This document shows, piece after piece, positions 1 to 11,758 of a stretch of DNA of 64,000 nt. The DNA lies in contig PDUO01000011.1 of the NCBI GenBank assembly GCA_003008705.1, forward strand, positions 735,956 through 799,955. The letters are read 5' to 3'. The notes under the pieces are model-generated. The model was not told the DNA's origin and made no database searches. It saw nothing but the letters and a program-made list of their open reading frames with translations. The DNA is from Pezicula radicicola. Its lineage: Eukaryota; Ascomycota; Leotiomycetes; Helotiales; Dermateaceae. The number at the start of each line of letters is the position of its first letter. Position 1 is the stretch's first letter. The position numbers and the translations under genes are program-made.

Positions 1-2339
1 ACAGATATACCTATATAGATGAAAATTCTCTTTAGGGGATGCTGTTTAAAGTTGTAACAGGAAAGTCAGATTCTTTAGGCAACTCAAATCAGCTTAGCGA
101 CTCAGCCCAATTTGACGACTCAATTACTCGTAAGTCATAAAAATTCTTTATTATTAGGAGTGTAGTTAATGACAATATAAGTACATGCACAATTTTCTCT
201 TCTTTATTTATGAGTAAGTTAATGTGTGTTGAGTTATGAGCAAGAGGTTTAATTATGGAGGGAGGGAGAGGCCCCAGTGTGCCAATAACATTATATAGAC
301 ACTATTTATCATGTCATCTCACCTAAGAGTCCATGAAACTTGATAAACGCAATACCTAAAATTATCCAAGCACAATCTTGTGATTGACACATTTCAACGT
401 TGCAGGTTGTTCCTTGAAGCCAACCATCACATCTACATTTCTGAACACACCAACACGACAGCAACAGCCATCGAAGACTAAAGAGATTGGGTATTCAATT
501 CGTCCAGATGCAAAGCCCAACCAATGATGGTAAAAGCAGAGCGCGGAAATGCATTTTAAACTCCAAAAGCTGAAAATTCCCACAGACAGAAGAAAAAGCA
601 AAACACCATCGTCTGACAAGCTCCAAACAGTCAAACCGCTCCATCTGATTGGCTCTTCTACATCATGATAAGACCATTCCTCTTTGAGAACTTCTGAAAT
701 CGTTATCTTTGAAGTTTTCTTGGATTCAATTTCAAGACGAGGAAGGCCCTTGAAGTACTTTTTAATGCTTTTTGTACTTGGCTGCTTGGCTTTTTTGGTG
801 CTATTATTATCTACAGATCAAAAGCAGTTTGTAGTGCTGTCTTTTGAAGAGTTATGGTGTGAGACTGGGAGTGTGAGTCTAGCTGGCTTCATCTTGGAGG
901 GTATATTCATGTGCTAAAAGGTAGCATCATTCCAAGTTGTTTGAGCCTTTTCCAAGATATAGTTCTATGTATGGAAGTATGAGATAACCGTTCATGATTC
1001 GTTTGTTACCTGACCTCATCCCTCGTTCTCCTTCAAGTGCCATACTTGCCACAGGCTATTTCAATATTGCTGTTTAAACTTGAGGCCATTTCAACCAGTT
1101 CATCACTTCCAATTATCTAACAGGGGATGTCACAAGTAACATCCACCAATCAAGTAAACTCTCAGTCCGGCCTATCTCAAATAAGGTTGTTTCAATGATG
1201 TCCTTTTCAGGAACTTCCAAGCTGAGCATTGTGTGGAGGTTATCAACGTCAGTAAAAACACAGGGAACCAAGTTGTACGGCATTGCCATATGTCATGCAT
1301 CGAGTTGTTCTCATGGAGTCCATTGGCTGTCAGCAATTCTACCTTGATGACAAACCTCATTAAGACACTGATAAGCATCCGAAAAACCGTAAATTGTTAC
1401 AACAAGTATCCTTTTTACCATCTTCATAAACCATATCTGATGAGCAGAGGAAATCTGGCATTCGATCAAAATATTCAGTGTGCAATCATATTTAAGAATG
1501 GAGCCAGAGGCTCCCTCGGAAAGTAAGATGCAAGATTGCATTTCCAGCGGGACGGGGCGGAAGATCGGCAGCTTGTCCTTGCTACCATGACCATGGTAAG
1601 GTGACCCCAGTTAGCCTTTCCTCCATGAAGAATATTCCACCATAACAGCACCACATATAACAAGGACAGGTACGGATATATACTGCTATATCGGATGAGT
1701 ATAAGCACAGTTTCATTATGGATTTCCTGATAAGCAGTTCTTTTTTCCGCAGTAGTCAGCCCTGTTTGTACTGTACTTTCTTTTCCCTTCATGTTTACCC
1801 CCACGGAACCCCCGAACCGAAAATCTCTGCTCTCAAAATGATGCTCTAGAACTTTTGACGAGGGATATATCTCCTCTCGCTCCTGATGATGTTCACTTCA
1901 ATTCATCCCATCCATTTCATAACTTGCCTTTCCCCCCCTTCCCTGCTGAGTGCCTGAACACCTTCAAATAACCGGAAAGACCGCGGTCCTCTCACCTTTA
2001 ATACCCCAGGATCATCCCCAGCATCTACACTTTACAGTACCAAGCCTGGGGTGATCAATCGCCAAAGATAAGACTGTGAAGCCTTCCGAGTTTGAAGTAC
2101 ATAGGCAACATCGGTCCTACTCAACTACAATACATCAGCGTACTATAGTACTATATTACAACTTAACCACCTGCCGTGCACCTCCTAGGAGGTCGTTGCA
2201 CGAATTCGACTCAACTCGACTCGAATTGACTTCCTGCAAGAAGCAGGCGAGTGCCCGTATAGGTACAGGTACAGGTACAGGTTTGTAAGATAGAAGACAG
2301 AATAACGTCGCCATACAATATTCTTTCAAAGGGGACATT
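1..2339. other. Gene-free stretch upstream of the ammonium transporter
   Basis: I see no coding gene here. The longest open frames are about 100 codons, overlap on both strands and show no recognisable domain or splice pattern. The last 300 bases are the likely promoter and 5' leader of the transporter and include a short tandem run of GGTACA-type hexamers near 2260-2282. Confidence 0.6.
2067..2072 (+). promoter_or_regulatory. GATA-factor site upstream of the ammonium transporter
   Basis: The sequence GATAAG lies about 270 bases upstream of the transporter start, and a second GATAG lies near 2289. GATA factors of the AreA/Nit-2 type activate ammonium-transporter genes under nitrogen limitation in filamentous fungi. 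The motif is short and common, so its role is inferred from context only. Confidence 0.35.
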
Positions 2340-4477
2340 ATGTCGTACGCCTTCGTAGGAGCGCCAACTGTCTTCAACGGCACACTTCCAAATGGGGGAG
2401 ACTCAGGTACGCACTATGCTTACTCGACTTCCACACACACACACACACACATACATAGAATAATAGTCAACTAACAAAACCCACACCAAACAGCAACAAC
2501 AAACCTAAACCAATGGTACCAATCCGGCGACCAAGCCTTCATAATAGTCGCATCATGTATGGTCCTAATAATGGTACCCGGAATCGGATTTCTCTACTCA
2601 GGACTAGCACGCCGCAAATCAGCTCTCTCAATGATATGGGCCTGTATGGGAGCATCGACAATCATTACTTTCCAATGGTATCTGTGGGGATATTCTCTCG
2701 CTTTTTCATCAACTGGTACAAGTGGATTTATTGGGAATCTTGCCCATTTTGGGTTGATAGATGTTCTTGGAGAACCATCACCAGGAAGTCCGTTGATTCC
2801 TGAATTGTTGTATTCTTTTTATCAAGTGAGTTTTCATTTCTCGTCCCCAACCGACTCAACTCCACAAACCAAACTTTCCTATAAACCTAATCCAAAACTA
2901 ATAATCTCCTCACCACACAGATGCAATTCTGCGCCGTAACAGCCGCAATAGTGGTAGGAGCCGTCGCAGAAAGAGGCCGCCTAATCCCAGCAATGGTCTT
3001 CATATTCATGTGGGCAACACTAGTATACTGTCCAATAGCATGTTGGGTCTGGAACATAAACGGCTGGGCATTCAAATACGGAGTTCTAGATTACGCAGGC
3101 GGAGGACCTGTAGAAATCACTTCTGGTATTTCGGCTTTGGCATACTCGATGGTTTTAGGACGCAGACAACAGAGAATGATGATTAATTTTAGACCGCATA
3201 ATGTTTCTCTTGTTACGCTGGGAACGGTTCTGTTGTGGTTTGGTTGGTTGGGTATGTTATTCTCAAGTATTCTCTGCATTGTTAAGAGCAAGGAAACTGA
3301 CTTTATGTTTATAGGATTCAATGGAGGCTCAGCCTTTGGAGCAAATCTCAGAGCTGTAATGGCCGTCTGGAATAGTTGTCTAACAGCCATGTTCGCCGCA
3401 GCAACCTGGTGTATATTGGATTGGAGACTCAGTAGAAAGTGGAGCATGGTAGGTTGGTGTTCGGGAACTATCTCAGGATTAGTGGCTGCTACACCAGCTA
3501 GTGGATTTATTCCACCTTGGGCGAGTGTGATTTTGGGGGTGGTGACGGGTGTTCTAGCTAATTATGCTACTAAGAGTACGTTTTCTTTACTTTCCTTTCG
3601 TGTTTTATTTTGTGTTTTCTGTTAAGTGTTATGTATTTTCCGATTGTAGGAGAGAGAGGAAAGAGGAGGCGCAAGCTTAGTAGCTTGTTCTTTAATTTCT
3701 TTCCATCTTCTATTACCCTCCTACTTCTACTCATTGTGGCATTAGTACCAGTAACATTCCTAAACTTCACTCACTCGCTAAGCAGCGATTCAAAATCAAC
3801 CAACTCAGCAACCACCACTCTCAATCAACTCTTCACCACCATTCAAAACCCAACTAACCCCCCTTCCCCTCCTAGTAAAATACCTCCTCAAAATCGACGA
3901 CTCAATGGACAACCTAGCCGAACACAGCATCCCAGGAATAATCGGCCTAACATTCAACGGCCTCTTCGCAGCAGACTACATAATAGGCCTCGACGGAGTC
4001 TCAACCGGCATAATAACCGGAGGCTTCCTAAATCACAATTTCAAACAATTGTATATCCAAGTAGCCTACATAGTAGCCTGTACATTCTACGCATTTACGG
4101 TATCGGCCGGGATAGCCTTTGTGGTTAATATGATTCCGGGATTGAAGTTGAGGGCGTCTGAGGAGGCTGAGTTGTTGGGTATGGATGATGATCAGTTGGG
4201 CGAGTTTGCTTATGATTATGTGGAGGTTAGGAGGGATTATTTGGCTTGGTCGCTGATTGAGGATGGGGATAGGGAGGTGGAGGGGAAAGGGATAGGAGAT
4301 GGAAGTCAGGAGGTTATTGTTGGTGTTGAGAGGAGATTGGGTGAACAGCCTTTGTTGAGCCCGTTGAGTCCTATGAGTGGGTTTGAGAATTCGGGGGTTC
4401 AGGGTGATAGACATGGGGTTGCGGTCGAGGCGAATGATCGGGAGAAGACCGTTGTTGATGGGGTCAAGAGACGATGA
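2340..4477 (+). CDS. Ammonium transporter, Mep/Amt family
   Basis: Imports ammonium across the plasma membrane. Model: exons 2340-2406, 2494-2825, 2921-3251, 3315-3575 and 3876-4477, giving 530 residues, the usual size for fungal Mep proteins. All junctions keep frame. Several hydrophobic helices are visible. The conserved block after the fifth helix reads DYAGGGPVEITSG, and the C-terminal cytosolic tail carries the typical MIPGLKLRASEEAELLG and GEFAYDYVE. The first of the two pore histidines is replaced by glutamate (codon 3113-3115), as in yeast Mep1/Mep3. The second histidine is kept (EHSIPGIIG). The fourth intron is long (300 bp). A run of CA dinucleotides lies in intron 1. GATA sites upstream fit nitrogen control. 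Family assignment is very sure; the long-intron junction is slightly less so. Confidence 0.93.
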
Positions 4478-4809
4478 GGCAGTGGTTGTGTTATATTGAG
4501 GCGTTTGGGTTGGGAGGGAATGTGTAGTGTTTGAGGACTGGCTTATTTGGAGTTTCTGCTTTAAGGATTGAGAGTTGGAATATACACGGGAACGAGGGAG
4601 TTCAAGGGCGTTCTTAAATTAAGAAATGTTCTGTCGAATGCAGTCACTGCTATGTAACTATATCTAAGAGGAGAACATTTATGCGTAGTAATTCAACTAG
4701 TTTAACTGACTTGCTTAGTTTGAGTAAATCACTTGATCTGGGTCGCTGATTTAAACGTTTGTGAAAGAGAAGACTCATTGCATCGTTAAGTATCATTAAT
4801 GTTTTACAT
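4478..4809. other. Intergenic between convergent transporter and P450
   Basis: Two convergent 3' ends face each other here. I see only AT-rich 3' flanks and no gene, tRNA or repeat. Confidence 0.6.
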
Positions 4810-6499
4810 CTAGTTTACAATCTTCCTTCTCCTAACCGAGATGGACACGTCCATGGGCGGTAATACCGCTGGCCCCATGAACGAATTTGGAGGTCTTATG
4901 GCCATCGGCTTGACATCGTAATTCATGATGATATACGCAAGCATCAGCTTCAACTCAGCGGCCGCAAAGAAACGTCCTGGGCATGCATGCTTTCCATGGC
5001 CGAATGGCAAGAAAGAAGGTGACGTTGTGACAATCGAGAGATTCTTGCCGTCCAAAGTGGTGGTTTCCTCCCGGGCTCGAGAAAAGCGGAAAGCATCATA
5101 GGTCATGGCATTGGGGTAAAAGCGATCATCATGATGTATCATCCAGACTGTCGATGCCATGAGGGCTCCTTGAGGTAGATGCATCCCGTTGTTCATTGTT
5201 ACACCTTCGGGAGCTGTAACCATTCGCTCCATTCCCTTCATCATGACTGGAGACATTCGCATGCTCTCTCTGATAGCACTATCAAGCTTCACCAACTTGG
5301 CCAATCCTTCTTTAGTGAACTTGCCGTTATACTCTGCAAGAACTTCCTGGATCTCTTCGCGCAGACTTTCTACAATTCTATCCTCAGGAGGCGTGGAAAA
5401 TACGTCGAACAACATACCTGTTGCTCCGAAAGTCGAGGTGTGTATCGCAGCAAAGTTGAGCAGCAACAGTCTATTGGCAATTGTCTCAGGCCTCTTTTCC
5501 GATTCTTTCTCTCCTTCTAATTTGCTTATGTGCCAACCAGTGAAGTCGTTCGAAGATATTCCTTTTCTGTAATCTTCCAAGCGCTGTCTGATTAGTGGGA
5601 CCAGGTGTTTGGCCGCTCTGTTGAAGTGGCGTTTGGTAGGTATTAGAATCAACCATGAGAACAATGGTCTCAAGAAACTTGGGAACAGCTTGAAAACCAA
5701 AGCTGTGAGAGGAATATCTCCTGCGAATTTCTCGCAGTTCTCGAGGTATTCGTCATTGCGACCTGTGCGAGTCAGCAAAGCCTCGTTACACTACAATTTC
5801 CGAGCAAAGAATTGGCCTTACAGAGAGGCAAGCCGACAAACATGCGATTGCTAGCCCTGGAAATAATCTTGGTCATATTTTGAAATACATTAATCTCTTT
5901 CCACCCTTCCGTATCATTGCCCCAATATTCATCAATGCCGAAAGACAGTTCGTCATAGATTTCGGGTATCAGCGTCCCAAGTGTCCTCGTGAGCTCCTTA
6001 CGGACCGCTTTCTCGTGTAATGGGTGTCGTACCATTTCGGGATCGAGGAACGTATAATCTGCCTGGAGGGATTCTCGCTGCATCGCCCCCGCACTCAAAA
6101 CTTCGTCTGGTTGATCGACCATCCATTTTATCTCTGAGGAAGGAATAATGACTGCGTGTGGATCGAAGAGTCCGGGCAGAACGAAGCTGTCGCCATTGCT
6201 CGAATACTTGGCGCAAAGGTCAGCTAGATGTCGGGCTTGGGGAAGGGAAGGGAAGGATATGGGGAAATGCCAGCGTAGCTTACTTTGTAGCCATCCTTCA
6301 TGAGATCAATTAGATTCGTCATACTCGCAATCCGTCCGCGCAGACCAGATAATATAACATCTTTCACACCAACCCATGGTAGTCGTTTCGCAGCATCGGT
6401 TTGGGGATCGACTGTCGCAGAGTTGCTCCGTCTGTATACAGCCGCAACGAGCAAAGCAATCGCCGTAGCGATCAGGACAGAGAGTTGTTCATGCGCCAT
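4810..6499 (-). CDS. Cytochrome P450 monooxygenase
   Basis: Microsomal haem monooxygenase. Exons 6284-6499, 5822-6206 and 4810-5762 give 517 residues, standard for a fungal class II P450. The N-terminus has a short membrane anchor (about residues 7-22). The K-helix ExxR is present (AIRESMRM, about residue 360), and the haem-binding loop FGHGKHACPG (about residue 457) has the axial cysteine. The I-helix region is atypical (AAIHTSTFGATGMLFD). The overall look resembles fungal CYP503-like or ent-kaurene-oxidase-like P450s, which is an impression rather than a search result; the substrate is unknown. It lies on the same strand as the carboxylesterase at 7114-9120, so both could belong to the metabolic cluster starting at 9.6 kb. 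Confidence 0.9.
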
Positions 6500-7113
6500 A
6501 CTGAGGTAGTATCATAGATGGTATTGTCACTTCATAGAGAAGAAAATAAGCTTGATTTCTGGCAAACATTCTGAGGACAGATGCTTTGAACAATGATAGC
6601 GGCGTGGCTGTCAATATGACGCTCGGTATCGTCTCAAGCCGATAGCCTGTAGCCAATTAGACTGTTCTAGTTCTTGCTTGGGTGTTCGCAGCTCCGCGAT
6701 CCGTGATCTGCACAGGGTTTGATGTAACTTACACTTGCCTGATCGGGGCCAATAGGAGGCATTTTAGGTTTCAAGTGGCGGCTTTGGAAACTCATGTATC
6801 TTCAAATTTGACGCCACCGTTATTTGGCTGAAGTAGTGAGAAACCGTCTGATTTTTTTTGGAGATAGTCTTAATTATATAAGTAGAGACAAGAATAGACG
6901 ATTATTATTGATAGTTCTATACGGAGCTACTTGAAAGAATAATAAAAGCGAGAATATATTACGCTTTACTTGTCGACCACTCTGCAACAGTGGACGTATC
7001 GATACGAAATTATGGACTAGCAGCCCCGCCCCCAAGGAATACTGAGTGAGTAAATCAAGCAGATTCAACAGCTTTCTAGACATTGCCCGGGTACTGGCCA
7101 TAGTTGACAAATC
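6500..7113. other. Intergenic between P450 and carboxylesterase
   Basis: Promoter of the P450 and 3' flank of the next gene, both minus. Open frames here are under 80 codons with no domain. Nothing else seen. Confidence 0.6.
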
Positions 7114-9120
7114 TCAAGGCATATTGTCCATTGTCTCCCCCAACCCAGCTTTGAGGACATCCCCAGGTTTAGCCATAATTCGAATTGCCTTATGACTACC
7201 CTTTAAGATAGTCTCATGCCACCAAGCAAGCTGCCTAGCATTAAAAGCATCTTTAACACTCTCGATCTCAAATCTTCCATTAGGGCCAACAACAGCACGG
7301 TACTGAGTATCTTTATTGAATGTTGGCCAATGATCTCCTGGAACTCCGGTATTGAATAGCTGGATCCATCGTTTCCCCCAAGATTGAGCTGTGAGATCTG
7401 GTGCTGAATCTGGTGACCACATTGATGTTGTTTGGAAAACGAATGCAAGATCACTGGTATGGAAAGTGCCGAGCTCTGGACGAACTGGGACTAGAATCTC
7501 GTTGAAGCGGAAGTTGTAGACGGGTATTGTCTTGCCGGTATATTTATTTGGGATTGTGGAGAGGATTTGGGCTAGACTAATTCTAAAGTTAATATCCTCT
7601 TCTGAAAAGCATCAAAGAAAGATGGGGGCTCACTGGTAAGATACTCCAGTAAAGATATGGTCCGCGAGGAGTTGGTAGCCTGGTGCTGTTTTGATGTCTG
7701 TTGAATCAATGTCGGCTAGGGGATAGAGATCAAAGAGAGCTTGCTGAACAGACTCTGGAAACCTCTCAATGTAATCTTTATGTCCTTTGACTGTAGCCAT
7801 CTTTAATGTATGACCAGACAGCGTACTTTCATTCGTGACGCATCCTACTAAACACGTCTCAACATGCGGGTCATAATCGCCCTTGTTCAAATACTCAAAT
7901 GATGCTTTGTCAAATATGGCGCCTGGTCCTTCCTCGGCTGTAGCCCCGAAATTTCCATATGGGAAGTATTCATTGGAGAATTGGAGGATTTCGCGGGCGG
8001 GAAGGGCTCTGAGAGCCTTGATGCGTTCTTGAAGTGGGGTGGAAGGTGACACGCCTGCTTTTTCGAGCAGCGTGTTGTAGTATGGGTAATAGCAGCCATT
8101 TGGCCGAAAAGACATCGTGCCTGGACCGCCAGAGGAAAATATAACTTTCTTGAACAACATCGTCTTTTCTTTGCCTTTCCGAGTCATAAGAGCCCCGATT
8201 GTCCACTGAGATTTTGGGTCGATCAGAATAACCGCCCCAAATTATTACAATGGAAGGAGAAAAAATAATGGTAACGAAAAATGTTGTACAGACTCTGTTA
8301 TAAATGCTTCAATATGGAGAAGTGACTTACAGCCCCAGCTGAGTTGCCCATTAGAGTAACATTCTCTCGATCACCACCAAAGAGACTAACATTCCGCTGC
8401 ACCCAATTGAGGAAATAGAGTTGATCATGCAGACCGAAATTCCCAAAATTGCCTTGGTCATCAGCCAGATCAGGATGATTGAGAAATCCCAACAGTCCAA
8501 TACGATAATTGAAAGTGATGACCAAGATGGGCTCGCCAGCTTCTTCTGAGAGACGAACCAACTCGGTAGGATCATGCCGTGTCTTAGTCGAGCAGCCGAT
8601 TCTTAGTGCTCCTCCACTGGTCTCAAGATCAACTCAAGATTTTTGAAAAGAACAGATGAGACTCTACTAACTAGAGAAATATAAATACTGGCAGAGGCTT
8701 GGTGACATTAATTGGTCGAAAGATGTTGGCTGATAGACATTGCTCGTCCTGTTTTATATGAAGACGATGATGGAAACCCGGTGCGTCGAACCATACTTGC
8801 TCCAAAGGGATGACGCCAGTTGGTTGATACGGAATAGGTCCAAACTCGAAGCAGTCTCGAGTTCCTTCCCATTTAGCATCCTCCTTGGCTCTCATCCATC
8901 TTGCTGGCGTCGCATATGGAATTCCCAGGAATTTGAGAACGGGAGATTTTGTGCCTTTGTTTGCATCGCCAGTCGTAGCAGGTGACTTGTCTGATATTCC
9001 GCATCGATCAACAAAGCCTCGAACAGAGCATTGGTTGTCGAGCGTTACGATGGGTGTACCCATGATGCGCAAGATGAAAACGAAATAATTAAATGAGAAT
9101 TCTGCATCACTTGATGCCAC
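7114..9120 (-). CDS. Type-B carboxylesterase/lipase (cholinesterase fold)
   Basis: Alpha/beta-hydrolase of the carboxylesterase B family. Exons 8672-9120, 8331-8616, 7634-8205 and 7114-7576 add to 590 codons (589 residues). Visible motifs in order: oxyanion-hole LYGGALRIG; nucleophile elbow GNSAGA (catalytic Ser; the family norm is GESAG); acid in CVTNESTL; catalytic His in GTFHTSDLAFVF. The last intron has two equally good acceptors six bases apart. Translation could instead begin at the internal Met at 9063, since the first 19 residues are not a convincing signal peptide; the protein is probably intracellular. Substrate unknown; these enzymes cleave carboxylic esters and sometimes amides. 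Confidence 0.88.
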
Positions 9121-9597
9121 CCGTTTGCTTACTGGAAATTGAAGCCGGCTCAGACGGAGGTCAAGACCTACTCGTATTGCTGCTATGCATCAGCGTACAG
9201 ACTTGCAGAGTGGGTGAAGCTATCATACTCGAGTAGTTTCTCATAATCTCGCTTGATCACCGGTCAACCCCAGTACGGAGTAATTGTTGCCAATTCAACC
9301 AATTGAAGCAATGCTGCACCCGAGATCATGAGTCGCCGACCCACCTCCGTATCTCGATAAGCTTTTTTTTTTCGAGAGAAATTGAGCTTCGCCGACGATG
9401 CAAGCAAGCAGTTGTTATGTATCCATATTTAGACGAAGAGAGGAAGGGTGCCCCCGGAAGCGGAAATAGTGTCATTATAGATAGAGATTAAGAGGAGGTT
9501 GGTGATTATATCTTCATTGCCTTTACATCAACCTTAGCTGAATTCTTTCTCCTCGTAGTCGCGTCTCGTCTTGGACCGCTTGCTCCCTAAAGCGACA
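9121..9597. promoter_or_regulatory. Divergent promoter: carboxylesterase / permease
   Basis: A 477-bp gap between two head-to-head genes. It contains a poly-T run near 9363-9371 and scattered CGG triplets, but no convincing paired CGG site. Confidence 0.5.
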
Positions 9598-11386
9598 ATG
9601 GCAACCCACGACACCAAACAACATGGGGACGATGTCAAAAGTGAGTAGCTTGAACTTTGTGGCGCTTGATTGACATCGACTAACAGTTTTCTAATAACAG
9701 TTGTCAACAATGATGTAGCTGCTAGCATTCCTGATCCCTATACTAAGCAAGGGACCTACTACTCGGGCCTAGGTGCAGCTGCTCGCGAACCTGCCGGTAC
9801 GCCTTCCCCCTTTCCAATGTTCATCCAATCGCTAACCTGACCCCTTTTCAGACCTAAAACGTGGACTCAATGGCCGTCATACGGCTTTGATTGCACTCGC
9901 ATCTGGCATTGGTACAGGTCTTTTCTTGGGCTCTGGAACTGCCTTGTCTGATGCGGGTCCACTCGGTATCTTGCTTGGATATGCCATCATGGGTCTCGTC
10001 GTCGCAGCTGTTGCTTTTATTTCAGCAGAGACAGCAGGTTATCTACCAGTGTCTGGAGGATTTATCCGTCATGTGCCTCTTTTCACTGATCGAGCTCTTG
10101 GCATCACCGTTGGATATACCTTCTGGTACCTATTGTCGATCACTGCTGCTGCTGAAATCACTGCTGCATCGTCTCTCATTGCATTCTGGAGGCCTGATCT
10201 CAACCTGGCCATCTTCATCACGGTTTTCCTCGTTCTCCTGTTCGTCCTTAACATGCTTCCGGTGCGTGTCTACGGCGAGCTTGAGTTTTCCTTCGGCATG
10301 CTCAAGTCTCTCCTCATTATCGGGCTGATCTTTGCCGGTCTTCTTGTTGACTGGGGCGTGAGTCCCAGTGGCGAGTATATTGGAGGCAAGAACTGGCATC
10401 CCTCGCCTGTCAAAGAATACCTTGTTGGAGGATCAACTAGTCGCTTCCTCGCGATCTGGAATGTTCTCATTAATGCGGCTTTTGCAATGGGCAATATCCA
10501 AGTCGCCACTTCTGCAGCAGGAGAGGTCATGAACCCTCGTATTAACGTCCCCAAAGCCATGAGGCGAGTGTTCTGGAGAATCTTCATCTTCTATATCGTT
10601 TCTCTCCTTGTCGTCGGCCTCATTCTTAACAGCGACGACCATCGGATTGGTCCTGCCTCCGGCACTGCTGGAAGTCCATTCGTCTTAGCTTTTGAGACAG
10701 CTGGTATCAAAGTTCTCCCGTCCATCATCAACGCCATCGTAATCACCAGCGCCTTCTCTTCAGGAAACGGTGTACTATTCCTCGCATCCCGCACACTCGT
10801 TGGTCTAGCAGCCGACGGTTCCGCACCTAAGATCTTCTTAAAGACCAACAAATTCGGCTCCCCATACCTAGCCGTCATAGCCTCCTTCCTCTTCTCCCCC
10901 CTCGCCTACTTAAACTGTGGCACTGCAACCCCGGCTACTGTGTTCCAATGGTTCATCAACCTTATCAGCACCGCGGGTCTAATAATCTGGTGTGTAATCT
11001 GCTTCGCCTACGTCCGATTCTTCTTCGGACTCAAAGCTAGCGGGATTTCGCGCGATGAGCTGCCCTACAAATCTTGGGGTCAACCATATTGCGCCATCGC
11101 AGCCGGAATCATGTGTTTCCTCATCGTCTTTTTCTCAGGTTTCTCCGTTTTCTTCCCCGGTAACTTCACAGCATCTGCGTTCTTGAGTAATTATATTGCA
11201 TGCTTTGTATGTCCAGCGTTATATATCGTACTCAAGTTTACCATCAAGAGTCCTTGGCAGAGTTATGAGGTTATGGATTTCTCTGAGATAGACGCTATTA
11301 GGGAGGAGAAGGCTTGGAATCTAGCGAATCCGAAACCTAAGATTCCGGTTTGGAGGAAGGTTGTTGAGAAGTTTACTGACGAGTAG
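9598..11386 (+). CDS. Fungal amino-acid permease (APC superfamily, YAT-like)
   Basis: Plasma-membrane proton symporter for amino acids or related amines. Exons 9598-9640, 9701-9796 and 9852-11386 give 557 residues. The first transmembrane helix carries the family signature LIALASGIGTGLFLGSGTAL, and about 12 helices follow. The conserved GYTFWYLLSITAAAEITA and AAGEVMNPRINVPKAMRRVF blocks are present, and the C-terminus is soluble and charged. It is the first gene of the metabolic cluster and, with the second permease at 24.6-26.6 kb, suggests that the cluster substrate is imported and contains an amino group (inference). Exact transport specificity cannot be read from the sequence. Confidence 0.93.
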
Positions 11387-11758
11387 GTTGTTGTTGGGGT
11401 TGTATAAAATACTTTATGTGGTGCGTTGAATAGATAATCAAATGTGTATAGAGAGTAAAATTTAGAAGTATTTAATGGAGTATAATGATCTGAGTAACTT
11501 GCTCATGGGTAGTTTACTATCTTAAACTTGACTAATTCCTAAACAGGGTTCTTTATTGCCACAGAATCGTAAATACTAATAGGCATTAATTACTTTATAG
11601 ATATGTTGTTATTGCTTCACCAATTACACTTTCAATAATAAAGAATAGTCCGTCATAGATTCCCAACTATATTTAGAAGCCTTGTCTAAGCGAGCCCCTT
11701 TCTTCACTTGATCCGCAAACATCAAATCCTTCTTTATGCCTACCTAACCAAGTAAGCA
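11387..11758. other. Intergenic between convergent permease and monooxygenase
   Basis: AT-rich 3' flanks of two convergent genes; no feature seen. Confidence 0.6.

Noticed and set aside
2433..2450. CA dinucleotide run
   Set aside because: A simple microsatellite inside intron 1 of the ammonium transporter; no further meaning.
3610..4128. 172-codon plus-strand frame within the ammonium transporter
   Set aside because: It runs through intron 4 and overlaps exon 5 in a different frame; the transporter frame carries the conserved family sequence.
10069..10878. Minus-strand frames of 60-105 codons opposite the first permease
   Set aside because: Antisense shadows of a transporter with clear family motifs.
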